The notes below the pieces were generated by a model. The model was given only the letters and a program-made list of their open reading frames with translations, searched no databases and was not told where the DNA came from. Shown here piece by piece: positions 51,615 to 60,660 of a DNA stretch of 64,000 nucleotides. The stretch is from Thermoanaerobacterium butyriciformans (GTDB taxonomy: Bacteria; Bacillota; Thermoanaerobacteria; Thermoanaerobacterales; Thermoanaerobacteraceae): the NCBI RefSeq assembly GCF_017874545.1, contig NZ_JAGGLT010000017.1, positions 1-64,000 on the forward strand. Direction: 5' to 3'. The translations under genes were made by a program, and so were the position numbers. Position 1 is the first letter of the stretch; each line of letters begins with the position of its first letter.

Positions 51615-52922
51615 ATGAAAGCAAAAAAAGTGTTGTCGCTGCTACTGGCTACTGCGGTAATATCTACTTCACTGGCGGGATGTGGCAATTCAAGCAATAA
51701 CAGCAATAGCAACACCAATAAAACAAGCAGTTCAAGTAATGAGTTAAAAGGGACTATTACTGTATTGACACACAGGACTGATATGACAGATACATTTAAC
51801 AAATATGCTGATGAGTTCGAAAAATTGCATCCTGGTACTACAATAAAGTTTGAGAATCTAAATGATTATCAAAATGCAATTTCTACAAGAATGTCCACAG
51901 GTAATTATGGCGATGTTTTGATGATACCTGCTAATATAACTAAGGATAAATATAAAGACTTTTTTGCACCTCTTGGGTCAAAAGATGAGCTGTCAAAAAC
52001 TTATAATTATCTTGATAATTTTGATGTAGATGGTACAATTTATGGCATTCCTACAGGTGCCAATGCGACAGGCTTTGTATACAATGCAAAGGTTTTAAAA
52101 GATGCTGGTGTAACAAGCCTTCCAACAACACCTGATGAATACATCAACATGCTAAAGGCAATAAAAGAAAAGACAGATGCTATCCCATATTATACAAATT
52201 ATACATCAGAATGGGCTTTGACAAATTTCTCAAATGCGTTGCAGATCGGTATATCTGGTGATCCGGATTATATGAATAAAATGATTTATAATCCAAATGA
52301 ATTTACAAAAGGTACTGCAACGTATACTTCATTAGACCTTCTCTATGAAGCTGTAAAGAATAAATTAGTAGAACAAGATCCTATGACATCTGATTGGGAA
52401 TGGTCTAAACAGGCTATGGCTGATGGCAAGATTGCCGTTATGTGCTTAGGCAGTTGGGCAATAGGACAGATTCAAGCAAAATCAAAGACACCTGAAGATA
52501 TAAAGTTTATGCCTGTTCCAGTTCGCCATGATGGTAAAGCAATAGTTCAAGTAGGACCTGATTATGGTATGGGTGTAAATATTCATAGTAAAAATATACC
52601 ATTGGCGAAAGAATTTTTGAAATTCTTTATAACGAAATACCCGCAAGATTCTAATATGTTCTCACCTATTGTAGGTGCAAAACTGCCTGACTATTTAAAT
52701 GGTGCGACAGATATTGAATTGGTGGAAGCAAAACCTGGCACAACAAAACAAGCACAGGACTTAGATACAGTTCAGAAAACTTCTTTGATTAATTTAAACG
52801 ATGGCAAGTGGATAAAGAAAATCATAGAGATTGGATTAGGTGTAAGTAATGAGACATTTGATCAATATATGTCAGAACTAAATTCAAAATGGGCACAAGG
52901 TGTTAATGCTGTTAAAAAGTAA
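51615..52922 (+). CDS. ABC transporter sugar-binding lipoprotein (manno-oligosaccharide candidate)
   Basis: A 435-residue family 1 extracellular solute-binding protein. The lipoprotein signal ends in SLAGC (lipid Cys at about residue 22), followed by a Ser/Asn/Thr linker and the binding fold (GTITVLTHRTDM..., DEFEKLHPGTTIKFE, YGIPTGANATGFVYN). Oligosaccharide binding is inferred from the family, and mannan specificity only from the neighbours. ATG 51615 follows GGGAGGAACGG. A large hairpin separates it from the permease genes. Confidence 0.92.
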   Translation: MKAKKVLSLLLATAVISTSLAGCGNSSNNSNSNTNKTSSSSNELKGTITVLTHRTDMTDTFNKYADEFEKLHPGTTIKFENLNDYQNAISTRMSTGNYGDVLMIPANITKDKYKDFFAPLGSKDELSKTYNYLDNFDVDGTIYGIPTGANATGFVYNAKVLKDAGVTSLPTTPDEYINMLKAIKEKTDAIPYYTNYTSEWALTNFSNALQIGISGDPDYMNKMIYNPNEFTKGTATYTSLDLLYEAVKNKLVEQDPMTSDWEWSKQAMADGKIAVMCLGSWAIGQIQAKSKTPEDIKFMPVPVRHDGKAIVQVGPDYGMGVNIHSKNIPLAKEFLKFFITKYPQDSNMFSPIVGAKLPDYLNGATDIELVEAKPGTTKQAQDLDTVQKTSLINLNDGKWIKKIIEIGLGVSNETFDQYMSELNSKWAQGVNAVKK

Positions 52923-52945
52923 TTAAAATTAAAGCAATTGAAGAG

Positions 52946-53013
52946 TTGGTTTAGATGTTATGCTTCATGTATATTTAAGTACATGAAAGTACATGAAGCA
53001 TAATCTAAACCAA
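52946..53013 (+). repeat. Long intercistronic hairpin between binding-protein and permease genes
   Basis: The left arm starting TTGGTTTAGATG (52946) pairs with the right arm ending ATCTAAACCAA (53013): 24 paired bases with a two-base bulge and an 18-base loop. There is no T-run after it. It resembles 3' stabilisers that raise binding-protein mRNA above permease mRNA. Confidence 0.8.
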
Positions 53014-53092
53014 ATTATTATAATAAAGTAAAAATTAATATTGTTATATCGCAAATATTTATATTAATCTTAAAGATTGAGAGGATGATTAT

Positions 53093-54001
53093 ATGGAAGC
53101 CAGCGTAAAAAGGAAGAAGTTTAGCATATCTTCTCTAACGTATAAACAACAGAAAATCCTTATTTCTATTACGTTTTTATTTGTACCTGTATTGTTGCTT
53201 ATATTATTTACTTATGTTCCATCAATATTTATGTTTGGGTACAGCTTTACTGATTGGGATGGTATTAGCCCTACGAAAAATTTTATTGGGTTAAGTAATT
53301 ATAAATTAATATTTAGCAGTCCAGATTATTTTAGACCATTTATTGTCAGCTTGTATTATATTGTAGCTGCTTTTATACAGATTGCCTTAGCAGTGTGCAT
53401 TTCGTATCTAATTAGTTTTAGATGCAGATTTGCAAATTTATTTAAAGGAGTTTATTTCTTTCCTTCGTTGATCAATAGTGTTGCAATAAGTTTTATCTTC
53501 ATATTCTTCTTTCGACCAGGCTCAACACTGGATACAATTTTAAAATTATTGGGACTTGGAAAATATATACAGTTGTGGCTTCAAAATCCTCATCTTATAA
53601 ATGTGTCATTAGCATTTGTTTCGGTATGGCGATATATAGGATATGATATTGTAATGTTTTCGGCTGCTATGCAGTCGATTCCTACAGACATAATTGAAGC
53701 TGCAGAGGTTGATGGTGCTAATAGATTTCAACAATTTATCCACATTATAATACCTGGGATATCAACGATATTAAAATTGCTAGTATTTCTTTCGATAACC
53801 GGTTCATTGGCTGCTTTTGAGATTCCGTATATAATGACAGGCGGAGGAAACGGCAGTATGACATTTGTAATTCAAACAGTTAATTTTGCATTCCAAAACT
53901 ACAGAGTTGGATTAGCATCTGCCTTAGCTGTTATCCTGCTTATAATCAGTATATTAGTATTTGTTATTCAGAGAATTGTTTTACAGTCGAGAGGTGCATA
54001 A
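53093..54001 (+). CDS. ABC sugar transporter permease (MalF-like)
   Basis: A 302-residue inner-membrane permease with six helices. The ATPase-docking EAA loop reads EAAEVDGANRFQQFIHIIIPGI (about residues 202-223), the form found in carbohydrate importers of the CUT1 class. GAGAGG precedes ATG 53093. Pairs with the next permease. No ATPase gene is in the locus, so a shared MsmX-type ATPase elsewhere is expected. Confidence 0.92.
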   Translation: MEASVKRKKFSISSLTYKQQKILISITFLFVPVLLLILFTYVPSIFMFGYSFTDWDGISPTKNFIGLSNYKLIFSSPDYFRPFIVSLYYIVAAFIQIALAVCISYLISFRCRFANLFKGVYFFPSLINSVAISFIFIFFFRPGSTLDTILKLLGLGKYIQLWLQNPHLINVSLAFVSVWRYIGYDIVMFSAAMQSIPTDIIEAAEVDGANRFQQFIHIIIPGISTILKLLVFLSITGSLAAFEIPYIMTGGGNGSMTFVIQTVNFAFQNYRVGLASALAVILLIISILVFVIQRIVLQSRGA

Positions 54002-54004
54002 AAT

Positions 54005-54853
54005 ATGGTTAGGAGAAAAATGAATTTCAAAGATATATTTTTAACTACTCTAAAATATGCTATATTGATATTGCTACTTTTTGTATTTATAGTGCCTGTA
54101 TTGGTTGTTTTCTTTGCAGCATTTAAAACTAATGCCGAATATGCTTCTACAAGTGTTTTGACACTACCTTCAAATTTTTTGAACTTTAAAAATTTTGTAG
54201 CGGCATTTACTGAAGGACATATGCTTACAGGGTTTAAAAACACTGTAATAATATTAATTTTTTCATTGGCTGGTTCTGTTCTTACTGGTTCTATGTCTGC
54301 ATTTGTGTTTAGTCGCTTTAAGTCTAAAATCAGTAAAGTTGCGAATTTTCTATTTCTAGTTGCTACAATGATTCCTATGATTTCTACGCAGGTTGCGACG
54401 TTTCAGATTATAAACGCTTTAGGATTATTTAATACAAGACTTGCTCCAATAATTCTATATTGCGGTACAGACATTGTATCCATATACATTTTTCTACAGT
54501 TTATGGAGAACATACCTGTATCATTAGATGAGTCTGCAATAATAGATGGTGCAAACTATTTTCAAGTATTTTTTAAAATTATTTTTCCATTAATAAGACC
54601 TGCAGTTGCAACTGTATTAATCACAAAAGGTGTGGCTATATACAACGATTTTTACATTCCATTTCTCTACACACCAGACCAAAGCCTACTTACTGTATCA
54701 ACGGCGCTGTTTGCTTTTAGAGGTCCGTATGGTGCTCATTGGGAAATAATATCTGCAGGTGTAATTCTCATAATGATACCGACACTTATTATTTTTCTGG
54801 CGTTGCAAAAGCAGATCTACAATGGATTGGTTGTTGGATCTGTAAAAGAATAA
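54005..54853 (+). CDS. ABC sugar transporter permease (MalG-like)
   Basis: A 282-residue permease with six helices and the EAA loop DESAIIDGANYFQVFFKIIFPL. It forms the translocation pore with the upstream MalF-like subunit. ATG 54005 lies three bases after that gene's stop, with GAGAGGTG upstream; an in-frame ATG at 54020 after GGAG is an alternative. Confidence 0.92.
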   Translation: MVRRKMNFKDIFLTTLKYAILILLLFVFIVPVLVVFFAAFKTNAEYASTSVLTLPSNFLNFKNFVAAFTEGHMLTGFKNTVIILIFSLAGSVLTGSMSAFVFSRFKSKISKVANFLFLVATMIPMISTQVATFQIINALGLFNTRLAPIILYCGTDIVSIYIFLQFMENIPVSLDESAIIDGANYFQVFFKIIFPLIRPAVATVLITKGVAIYNDFYIPFLYTPDQSLLTVSTALFAFRGPYGAHWEIISAGVILIMIPTLIIFLALQKQIYNGLVVGSVKE

Positions 54854-54873
54854 TTTAAAAGGAGAGATAATTT

Positions 54874-55890
54874 ATGAGTAAGATAATAGGAAGCAGTTTA
54901 AAAAACATTCCATGGCAGGATAAACCAAAGGGATTTAATGGTCCAATATGGCGCCATAGCGAAAACCCAATAATAAATCGCAATCCAGTGAATGGAGTAG
55001 CAAGGATTTTTAACAGTGCAGTTGTTCCTTATGAAGGTGCTTTTATCGGGGTATTTCGCGGTGAAACTATAAATGGAAGGCCCCACATATATTTGGGAAG
55101 AAGTAAGGATGGACTTCACTGGGAGTTTGATGAAGAAAAAATTAAATTCTTTGATGAAGACGGAAAACCGTATCAACCGCTATATGCATACGATCCAAGG
55201 CTTGTAAAAGTAGAGGATGCTTATTACATCATATGGTGCGGTGACTTCGATGGTGCATCAATTGGGCTTGCCAGGACAACTGATTTTAAGACATTTACGA
55301 GACTTGAGAATCCATTTTTGCCATTTAATAGGAATGCAGTTTTATTTCCACGGAGAATAAATGGCAAATACGTAATGCTGTCACGTCCCAGTGACAATGG
55401 ACATACTCAATTTGGAGATATTATGCTAAGCCAAAGCCCTGATTTAAAATACTGGGGAGAACACAGGCTTGTCATGCAGAAAGGCGGCAATGGATGGTGG
55501 CAATCTGTTAAAATTGGATGTGGCCCTGCACCTATTGAGTTAGACGATGGATGGCTTATTTTCTACCATGGTGTTACAGGTACATGCAACGGCTTGGTTT
55601 ATTCTATGAGTGCGGCGATTTTGGATAAAGATAATCCTGCAAAAGTGTTATACAGGGCAGGAAGTTTCATGCTGACACCTGAAGAATGGTATGAGGAAAG
55701 AGGATTTGTGCCAAATGTAGTATTTCCATGCGCTGCTTTATGTGATGCTGATACAGGTAGAATAGCCATATACTACGGTGCTGCCGATTCTTATGTAGCG
55801 GTTGCTTATACGACATTAGATGAAACTTTAAACTTTATAAAAGAGCACAATGAAGTTTTGCCTCTTGATTCAACAGATGGAAAAATATAG
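54874..55890 (+). CDS. GH130 beta-1,4-mannoside phosphorylase
   Basis: A 338-residue five-bladed propeller enzyme of GH130. It phosphorolyses beta-1,4-mannosyl links, giving alpha-mannose 1-phosphate. ARIFNSAVVPYEGAFIGVFR, the proton donor Asp107 in YAYDPRLVKV, and the phosphate-binding region with LFPRRINGKYVMLSRPSD are typical. The length is nearer to manno-oligosaccharide phosphorylases (GH130_2) than to the longer mannosylglucose phosphorylases (GH130_1), but this is a weak criterion. No signal peptide, so it acts on imported sugars. AAAGGAGAG precedes ATG 54874. Confidence 0.9.
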   Translation: MSKIIGSSLKNIPWQDKPKGFNGPIWRHSENPIINRNPVNGVARIFNSAVVPYEGAFIGVFRGETINGRPHIYLGRSKDGLHWEFDEEKIKFFDEDGKPYQPLYAYDPRLVKVEDAYYIIWCGDFDGASIGLARTTDFKTFTRLENPFLPFNRNAVLFPRRINGKYVMLSRPSDNGHTQFGDIMLSQSPDLKYWGEHRLVMQKGGNGWWQSVKIGCGPAPIELDDGWLIFYHGVTGTCNGLVYSMSAAILDKDNPAKVLYRAGSFMLTPEEWYEERGFVPNVVFPCAALCDADTGRIAIYYGAADSYVAVAYTTLDETLNFIKEHNEVLPLDSTDGKI

Positions 55891-55901
55891 AGGTGTAGCC
55901 G

Positions 55902-56876
55902 ATGGATAAACTTTACGAGTGTCAAATAGAGCATTTAAAAGACTACAAAGGAATAGGAGATCCGCCAAAAGATTATGATGAATACTGGGCAAGAGCAAGA
56001 AAAGATCTCGAGAATGCATCTTTAGAATATGAGCTTGTGAAAAGTGACTTTGTTTCAAGAAGTTGCGATGCATACGATTTATACTTTACCGGTGTTGGTG
56101 GAGCGAAAATACACTGTCAATTTTTAAAGCCTAAGAGGATAGAGGGTAAGATACCTGCTGTTGTTATGTTTCATGGATATTGGAGTAACAGCGGCGAATG
56201 GAGCGGAAAACTTCCATACATTGCAGAAGGTTTTTGCGTGCTGGCAATGGATGTCAGGGGTCAAGGAGGCTTAAGCGTTGACAATGGCGTATACAAGGGA
56301 AATACGCAGAGCGGCCATATTATAAGGGGTCTAGAGAGCGACAATCCTGATGACCTTTTTTATAGAAATGTCTATTTAGATACGGCACAGTGTGTGAAAA
56401 TCTTAAAGACGATGGATTTTGTGGATGAAAAAAATATTTTTGCTACAGGAGCATCCCAAGGTGGTGCGCTTACTATCGCATGTGCTTCTTTAGTAGATGA
56501 TTTGAAGGGGGCTGCTGCTATTTATCCATTTTTGTGTGATTTTCGAGGAATATATCAGAACAATTTTAAAAATCCCACTTATGAAGAGATTACGTGGTAT
56601 TTTAGGCAGAGGGACCCAAATCATCTAAAAGAGGATTTTTTCTTTGAGCGGCTTGCATACATCGATATAAAGAATCGGGCAAAAGATGTTAAGTGTGATG
56701 TCCTCTGGATGACAGCTTTAATGGACAACGTGTGTCCGCCATTTTCACAGATGGCAGCGTACAACAATATTACATCAAATAAAAGAATTGTGTTTTTTCC
56801 GGAGTACCAGCATGAGTACCTCCTGTATTCAGGCGACATAATTCTTAAGTTTTTCTTAGAATTATTAGAATCATAG
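55902..56876 (+). CDS. CE7 acetyl esterase (acetyl xylan esterase / cephalosporin-C deacetylase family)
   Basis: A 324-residue alpha/beta hydrolase. CE7 motifs are present: RGQGG, nucleophile Ser185 in GASQGG, an Asp in TALMDNVCPP, and the His in YQHEYLL. No signal peptide: it deacetylates oligosaccharides in the cytoplasm. In this locus the natural substrate is probably acetylated manno-oligosaccharide, although the family was named for xylan. GAGGTGTAG precedes ATG 55902, 11 bases after the GH130 stop. Confidence 0.93.
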   Translation: MDKLYECQIEHLKDYKGIGDPPKDYDEYWARARKDLENASLEYELVKSDFVSRSCDAYDLYFTGVGGAKIHCQFLKPKRIEGKIPAVVMFHGYWSNSGEWSGKLPYIAEGFCVLAMDVRGQGGLSVDNGVYKGNTQSGHIIRGLESDNPDDLFYRNVYLDTAQCVKILKTMDFVDEKNIFATGASQGGALTIACASLVDDLKGAAAIYPFLCDFRGIYQNNFKNPTYEEITWYFRQRDPNHLKEDFFFERLAYIDIKNRAKDVKCDVLWMTALMDNVCPPFSQMAAYNNITSNKRIVFFPEYQHEYLLYSGDIILKFFLELLES

Positions 56877-56908
56877 TGAAAGTTTACATTTAAAGTAAAA
56901 GTTGTGGG

Positions 56909-56972
56909 AAAATTTATCAAAAGCGAATAAATATATGAAAAATATTCAAGTAAATAAGCGCTGATAAATTTT
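56909..56972 (+). repeat. Inverted repeat between esterase and alpha-galactosidase genes
   Basis: AAAATTTATCA (56909-56919) and TGATAAATTTT (56962-56972) pair perfectly around a 42-base loop. A T-run directly follows, so it may partly terminate transcription and lower alpha-galactosidase expression. Confidence 0.55.
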
Positions 56973-56996
56973 TTAAATAAGTGGAGGATTTTTATT

Positions 56997-59186
56997 ATGC
57001 CTATACATTATTATGAGAAGTCGAAGTCATTTAAGCTTGATGCAAAAGATACAAGTTATATAATGGCTGTCGTTGATGAAGAAAAGTTTTTAGGCCATGT
57101 CTACTTCGGAGAGAGGATTCCTGATGAAGATGTGAATTACCTTTTAAGATTGGATGAACCTCCTTATGTTCCTTCAAAGAATAACAGAGACAGGATGTCG
57201 TTTTTAGACAGCTTCCCTACAGAATACCCTACAAGTGGTTTAGGGGATTTTAGAGAGCCATGTCTAAAGGTTCTGACAAAGTCAGGAGCTACTGCGTGTG
57301 GGATTTTTTACAAGTCACATAAAATATATAAAGGCAAGCCAAAATTAAATGGCTTGCCAGCGACGTTTGGCAATGAAGACGACTGTACTACGCTTGAAAT
57401 AACGTGTGTTGATAATCATTTAAATCTGGAAGTTATTTTGATTTATACGGTTTTTGAAGATTTAGATGTAATAACGAGAAGTGTAAAAGTGAAAAATTGC
57501 TCTGATGAAGATATCATATTGACAAGAGTGTTGTCTGCATGTGTTGACTTTGATCGAATTGACATGGATATGGTAACATTGCATGGTTCTTGGGCCAGAG
57601 AATTTCATGTAAAGAGAAGGAAAGTTGAGCTTGGGAAACAAGCTGTTTCATCATCTAGAGGTGAGACAAGTCATCAGGCAAATCCGTTTTTAGCTTTAAT
57701 GGATAGAAATGCTACTGAAGATTTTGGCGAAGTTTATGGGTTTAACCTTGTCTATTCTGGTAATTTCTTAGCACAGGTAGAAGGATGTCAGTTTGATACA
57801 ACTCGCGTTGTTATGGGTATAAATCCATTTGATTTTGGATGGAAACTTGAACCTCAGGAGGAATTTGTGGCACCAGAAGTTGTGATGGTTTATTCAAACG
57901 AAGGCATTGGAAAAATGTCACGAACTTTTCACGATCTATACCGCAATCATCTTATACGAGGTGAATATAAAAATAAAAGAAGACCTGTCCTTATAAATAG
58001 CTGGGAAGCTGCATATTTTGACTTTGATACAGATAAGCTTTTAAGATTGGCAAGAGAAGCATCGAAGCTGGGAATTGAGATGCTTGTAATGGACGATGGC
58101 TGGTTTGGAAAGCGAAACAGTGATAATTGTTCTCTAGGTGATTGGGTCGTCAATGAAGAGAAGTTAAAGGGAGGGCTTAAATATCTAGTAGATGAAGTAA
58201 ATAAACTTGGCATGAAATTTGGAATATGGTTTGAGCCTGAGATGGTTTCACCGGATTCTGACCTTTATAGGGCACATCCGGATTGGTGCATACACATAGA
58301 TGGAAGAACAGGCACACTGTGCCGCAATCAGTATGTATTGGATTTGTCTAGAAAGGAAGTCAGAGATTACGTATATGAAAGCGTAAGCAATATTTTACGC
58401 AGTGCAAACATAGAATACGTAAAGTGGGATATGAATAGGCAGCTTAGCGATGTTGCAAACTGTGTGTTGCCACCCGATCGTCAAAGAGAGATATGGCACA
58501 GATATGTTTTAGGTGTATATGAGCTTATGGACAGGCTTACAACAGAATTTCCGCATATCCTTTTGGAAAATTGCTCGGGAGGAGGAGGGCGCTTTGACCC
58601 CGGAATGCTGTATTTCAGTCCTCAGATATGGCTTTCAGATGATACAGATGCGATTGAGAGGCTTAAAATCCAGCATGGTGCCTCATATGTATATCCTGTA
58701 TCAACAATGGGTGCTCACATAAGCGACTGTCCAAACCACATTATTGGAAGAATCACTCCTTTTGAGACGAGAGGACTTGTGGCGTTGTCCGGAACTTTTG
58801 GATACGAATTAGATGTTACGAAGATATCACAGGAAGACAGAGATATGATACCAAAGCAAATAGAGATGTACAACAAGTACAATAATTTGATATACAACGG
58901 GGATTTATACCGGATAGGAAATCCATTTGAAAATATAGAGTTTGAATGCGTAGAGTATGTTTCGAAGGACAAGAATGAGGCATTGGTTGTATATATTCAA
59001 ATCTTGAATAGGCCTAATTGCCACAGCAGAAGAATCCGATTAAAGGGTCTTGAGAAAGATGCTTTTTATCGCAATGAAGAGACAAATGAAGTTTTTTCAG
59101 GAAGCGCTCTTATGAACGGCGGAATCCTCATAAAAGGATTGCAAGGAGACTTTAGAGGGAAATTGTTTCACTTTGTACGCCTGTAA
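56997..59186 (+). CDS. GH36 alpha-galactosidase
   Basis: A 729-residue enzyme of GH36 that removes alpha-1,6-galactose from galactomannan oligosaccharides. An N-terminal beta-sandwich (about 1-310) precedes a TIM barrel with NSWEAAYFDFD, FGIWFEPEMVSPDSDLY, nucleophile Asp478 in YVKWDMNRQ, and acid/base Asp548 in LSDDTDA. C-terminal beta domain from about 640. No signal peptide. GTGGAGG precedes ATG 56997. It follows the esterase by 120 bases with an inverted repeat between; same direction, so last gene of the locus. Confidence 0.95.
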   Translation: MPIHYYEKSKSFKLDAKDTSYIMAVVDEEKFLGHVYFGERIPDEDVNYLLRLDEPPYVPSKNNRDRMSFLDSFPTEYPTSGLGDFREPCLKVLTKSGATACGIFYKSHKIYKGKPKLNGLPATFGNEDDCTTLEITCVDNHLNLEVILIYTVFEDLDVITRSVKVKNCSDEDIILTRVLSACVDFDRIDMDMVTLHGSWAREFHVKRRKVELGKQAVSSSRGETSHQANPFLALMDRNATEDFGEVYGFNLVYSGNFLAQVEGCQFDTTRVVMGINPFDFGWKLEPQEEFVAPEVVMVYSNEGIGKMSRTFHDLYRNHLIRGEYKNKRRPVLINSWEAAYFDFDTDKLLRLAREASKLGIEMLVMDDGWFGKRNSDNCSLGDWVVNEEKLKGGLKYLVDEVNKLGMKFGIWFEPEMVSPDSDLYRAHPDWCIHIDGRTGTLCRNQYVLDLSRKEVRDYVYESVSNILRSANIEYVKWDMNRQLSDVANCVLPPDRQREIWHRYVLGVYELMDRLTTEFPHILLENCSGGGGRFDPGMLYFSPQIWLSDDTDAIERLKIQHGASYVYPVSTMGAHISDCPNHIIGRITPFETRGLVALSGTFGYELDVTKISQEDRDMIPKQIEMYNKYNNLIYNGDLYRIGNPFENIEFECVEYVSKDKNEALVVYIQILNRPNCHSRRIRLKGLEKDAFYRNEETNEVFSGSALMNGGILIKGLQGDFRGKLFHFVRL

Positions 59187-59212
59187 ATAATAATTTTTGA
59201 ATTTTATGCTGT

Positions 59213-59250
59213 AATGGAATGTATTTTATATGCATTCCTTTTTTTTATGA
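59213..59250 (+). terminator. Terminator of the mannan locus
   Basis: AATGGAATG / CATTC with GGAATG / CATTCC core, 11-base loop, followed by eight Ts. Confidence 0.85.
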
Positions 59251-59280
59251 TGTTTAACTTTATAAATACATTAGATGTGA

Positions 59281-59328
59281 TTGACATGGATGTTAATACT
59301 GTATATAATATGTATATACAGTATTAAC
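59281..59328 (+). promoter_or_regulatory. GntR gene promoter with overlapping perfect palindrome operator
   Basis: TTGACA (59281-59286), 17 bases, TATAAT (59304-59309) is a full consensus promoter. The -10 box lies inside a perfect 16-bp inverted repeat GTTAATACTGTATATA / TATATACAGTATTAAC (59292-59307 and 59313-59328) with a 5-base spacer. This is a clear autoregulation arrangement. Confidence 0.88.
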
Positions 59329-59362
59329 TATATATAGTTAAAAGAAGGAGATTTGCATGTAA

Positions 59363-59731
59363 ATGAGTATTGTAATTTCAAATTCATCTGATGAACCAAT
59401 ATATGAGCAAATAAAAAGGCAGATTAAAAATTCAATCTTAAGTGGTGAACTTAAAGAAGGAGAATTGCTTCCATCAATTAGAAATCTTGCAAAAGAACTT
59501 ATGATAAGTGTTATAACGACAAAGAGAGCTTATGAAGACTTGGAGAAAGAAGGCTACATTGTTACAAGGCCTGGCAAGGGGTCGTATGTAGCTGCTCAAA
59601 ATAAAGAATTTATGAGGGAGATGAGGTTAAAAATTGTAGAGGAGAAACTTTCTGAAGCTGTTGAAGCGGGTAAAGCTATTGATTTAAAGCTGGAAGAAAT
59701 GGAAGAGATGCTAAGACTTTTATATGAGTAA
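59363..59731 (+). CDS. GntR family (YtrA-type) transcriptional repressor
   Basis: A 122-residue regulator: winged helix (about 10-75) with PIYEQIKRQIKNSI...LPSIRNLAKEL and TKRAYEDLEKEGYIVTRPGKGSYV, plus a short helical dimerisation tail of the YtrA subclass, which lacks a ligand domain. Such repressors control adjacent ABC transporters and often respond to cell-envelope stress. The ribosome site AAGGAG is 6 bases before ATG 59357, which is immediately followed by TAA; the real ATG 59363 comes next. See findings for this start-stop element. Confidence 0.92.
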   Translation: MSIVISNSSDEPIYEQIKRQIKNSILSGELKEGELLPSIRNLAKELMISVITTKRAYEDLEKEGYIVTRPGKGSYVAAQNKEFMREMRLKIVEEKLSEAVEAGKAIDLKLEEMEEMLRLLYE

Positions 59732-59793
59732 AATTTATCTTACAGATTAAGATGAATAACGTATTTCTATTATGGAGTTTTAGGAGGTATATG

Positions 59794-60660
59794 ATGGAAC
59801 CGATATTGGAGGTTAAAAATCTAAGAAAAAATTATAAAGATTTTAGCTTAAAGGATGTAAGTTTTAAACTTGATAGAGGATATATAATGGGATTTATAGG
59901 ACAAAATGGCGCTGGAAAAAGCACCACTATAAAGCTTATAATGAACTTATTAAAAAGGGATGGCGGTGAAATAAAGATCTTTGGAAAAGATAATATAAAA
60001 CATGAGATAGAAGTGAAAAATAAGATAGGTTTTGTGTACGACGAGTGTTATTTTTATGAAGAATTGACTGTTTTAGAGATGAAAGAAATAATTGCATCCT
60101 TTTATAAAGAATGGGATGATGATTTGTTTAATAAGTACATTAAAGAATTTGATATACCGCCCAAAAAGAAAATAAAAGATCTCTCAAAGGGAATGAAGAT
60201 GAAGTTTTCTCTGTCTATTGCTCTTTCTCATAATGCCGATTTATTGATAATGGATGAGCCTACATCGGGACTTGATCCTGTTGCCCGCAGTGAAATTTTA
60301 GACATTCTTTCAGATACTATTCAGGATGAAAATAAAAGCGTGTTTTTTTCTACACATATAACATCAGACTTAGATAAGATAGCGGATTATATAGTTTTGA
60401 TTGACAATGGTGAAATAATACTATCATCATCAAAAGATGAGATTTTAGACAATTATGGGCTGGTAAAAGGCAGTAAAGAGTTATTAGACGATGAGACGAA
60501 AAGGAAATTTATCGGTATAAAGGTAAACAATTTTGGCTTTGAGGGATTGGTAAATGATAAAAAGCAAATGAAAAGAATTTTCGGCGATATGGTGCTAATT
60601 GAAAAGCCAACATTGGAAGATGTAATGCTTTATCATACCAGGAGGGATTTTAATGTATAG
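59794..60660 (+). CDS. ABC transporter ATP-binding protein (YtrB/BcrA-like)
   Basis: A 288-residue ATPase. Walker A GQNGAGKSTT, Q-loop region GFVYDECYFYEELTV, signature LSKGMKMKFSL in place of LSGGQ, Walker B LLIMDEPTSGLDP, and switch His in FFSTHI. Together with the next gene it forms an export-type transporter controlled by the GntR repressor. AGGAGG lies 6 bases before ATG 59794 (ATG 59791 is closer to it). Confidence 0.92.
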   Translation: MEPILEVKNLRKNYKDFSLKDVSFKLDRGYIMGFIGQNGAGKSTTIKLIMNLLKRDGGEIKIFGKDNIKHEIEVKNKIGFVYDECYFYEELTVLEMKEIIASFYKEWDDDLFNKYIKEFDIPPKKKIKDLSKGMKMKFSLSIALSHNADLLIMDEPTSGLDPVARSEILDILSDTIQDENKSVFFSTHITSDLDKIADYIVLIDNGEIILSSSKDEILDNYGLVKGSKELLDDETKRKFIGIKVNNFGFEGLVNDKKQMKRIFGDMVLIEKPTLEDVMLYHTRRDFNV

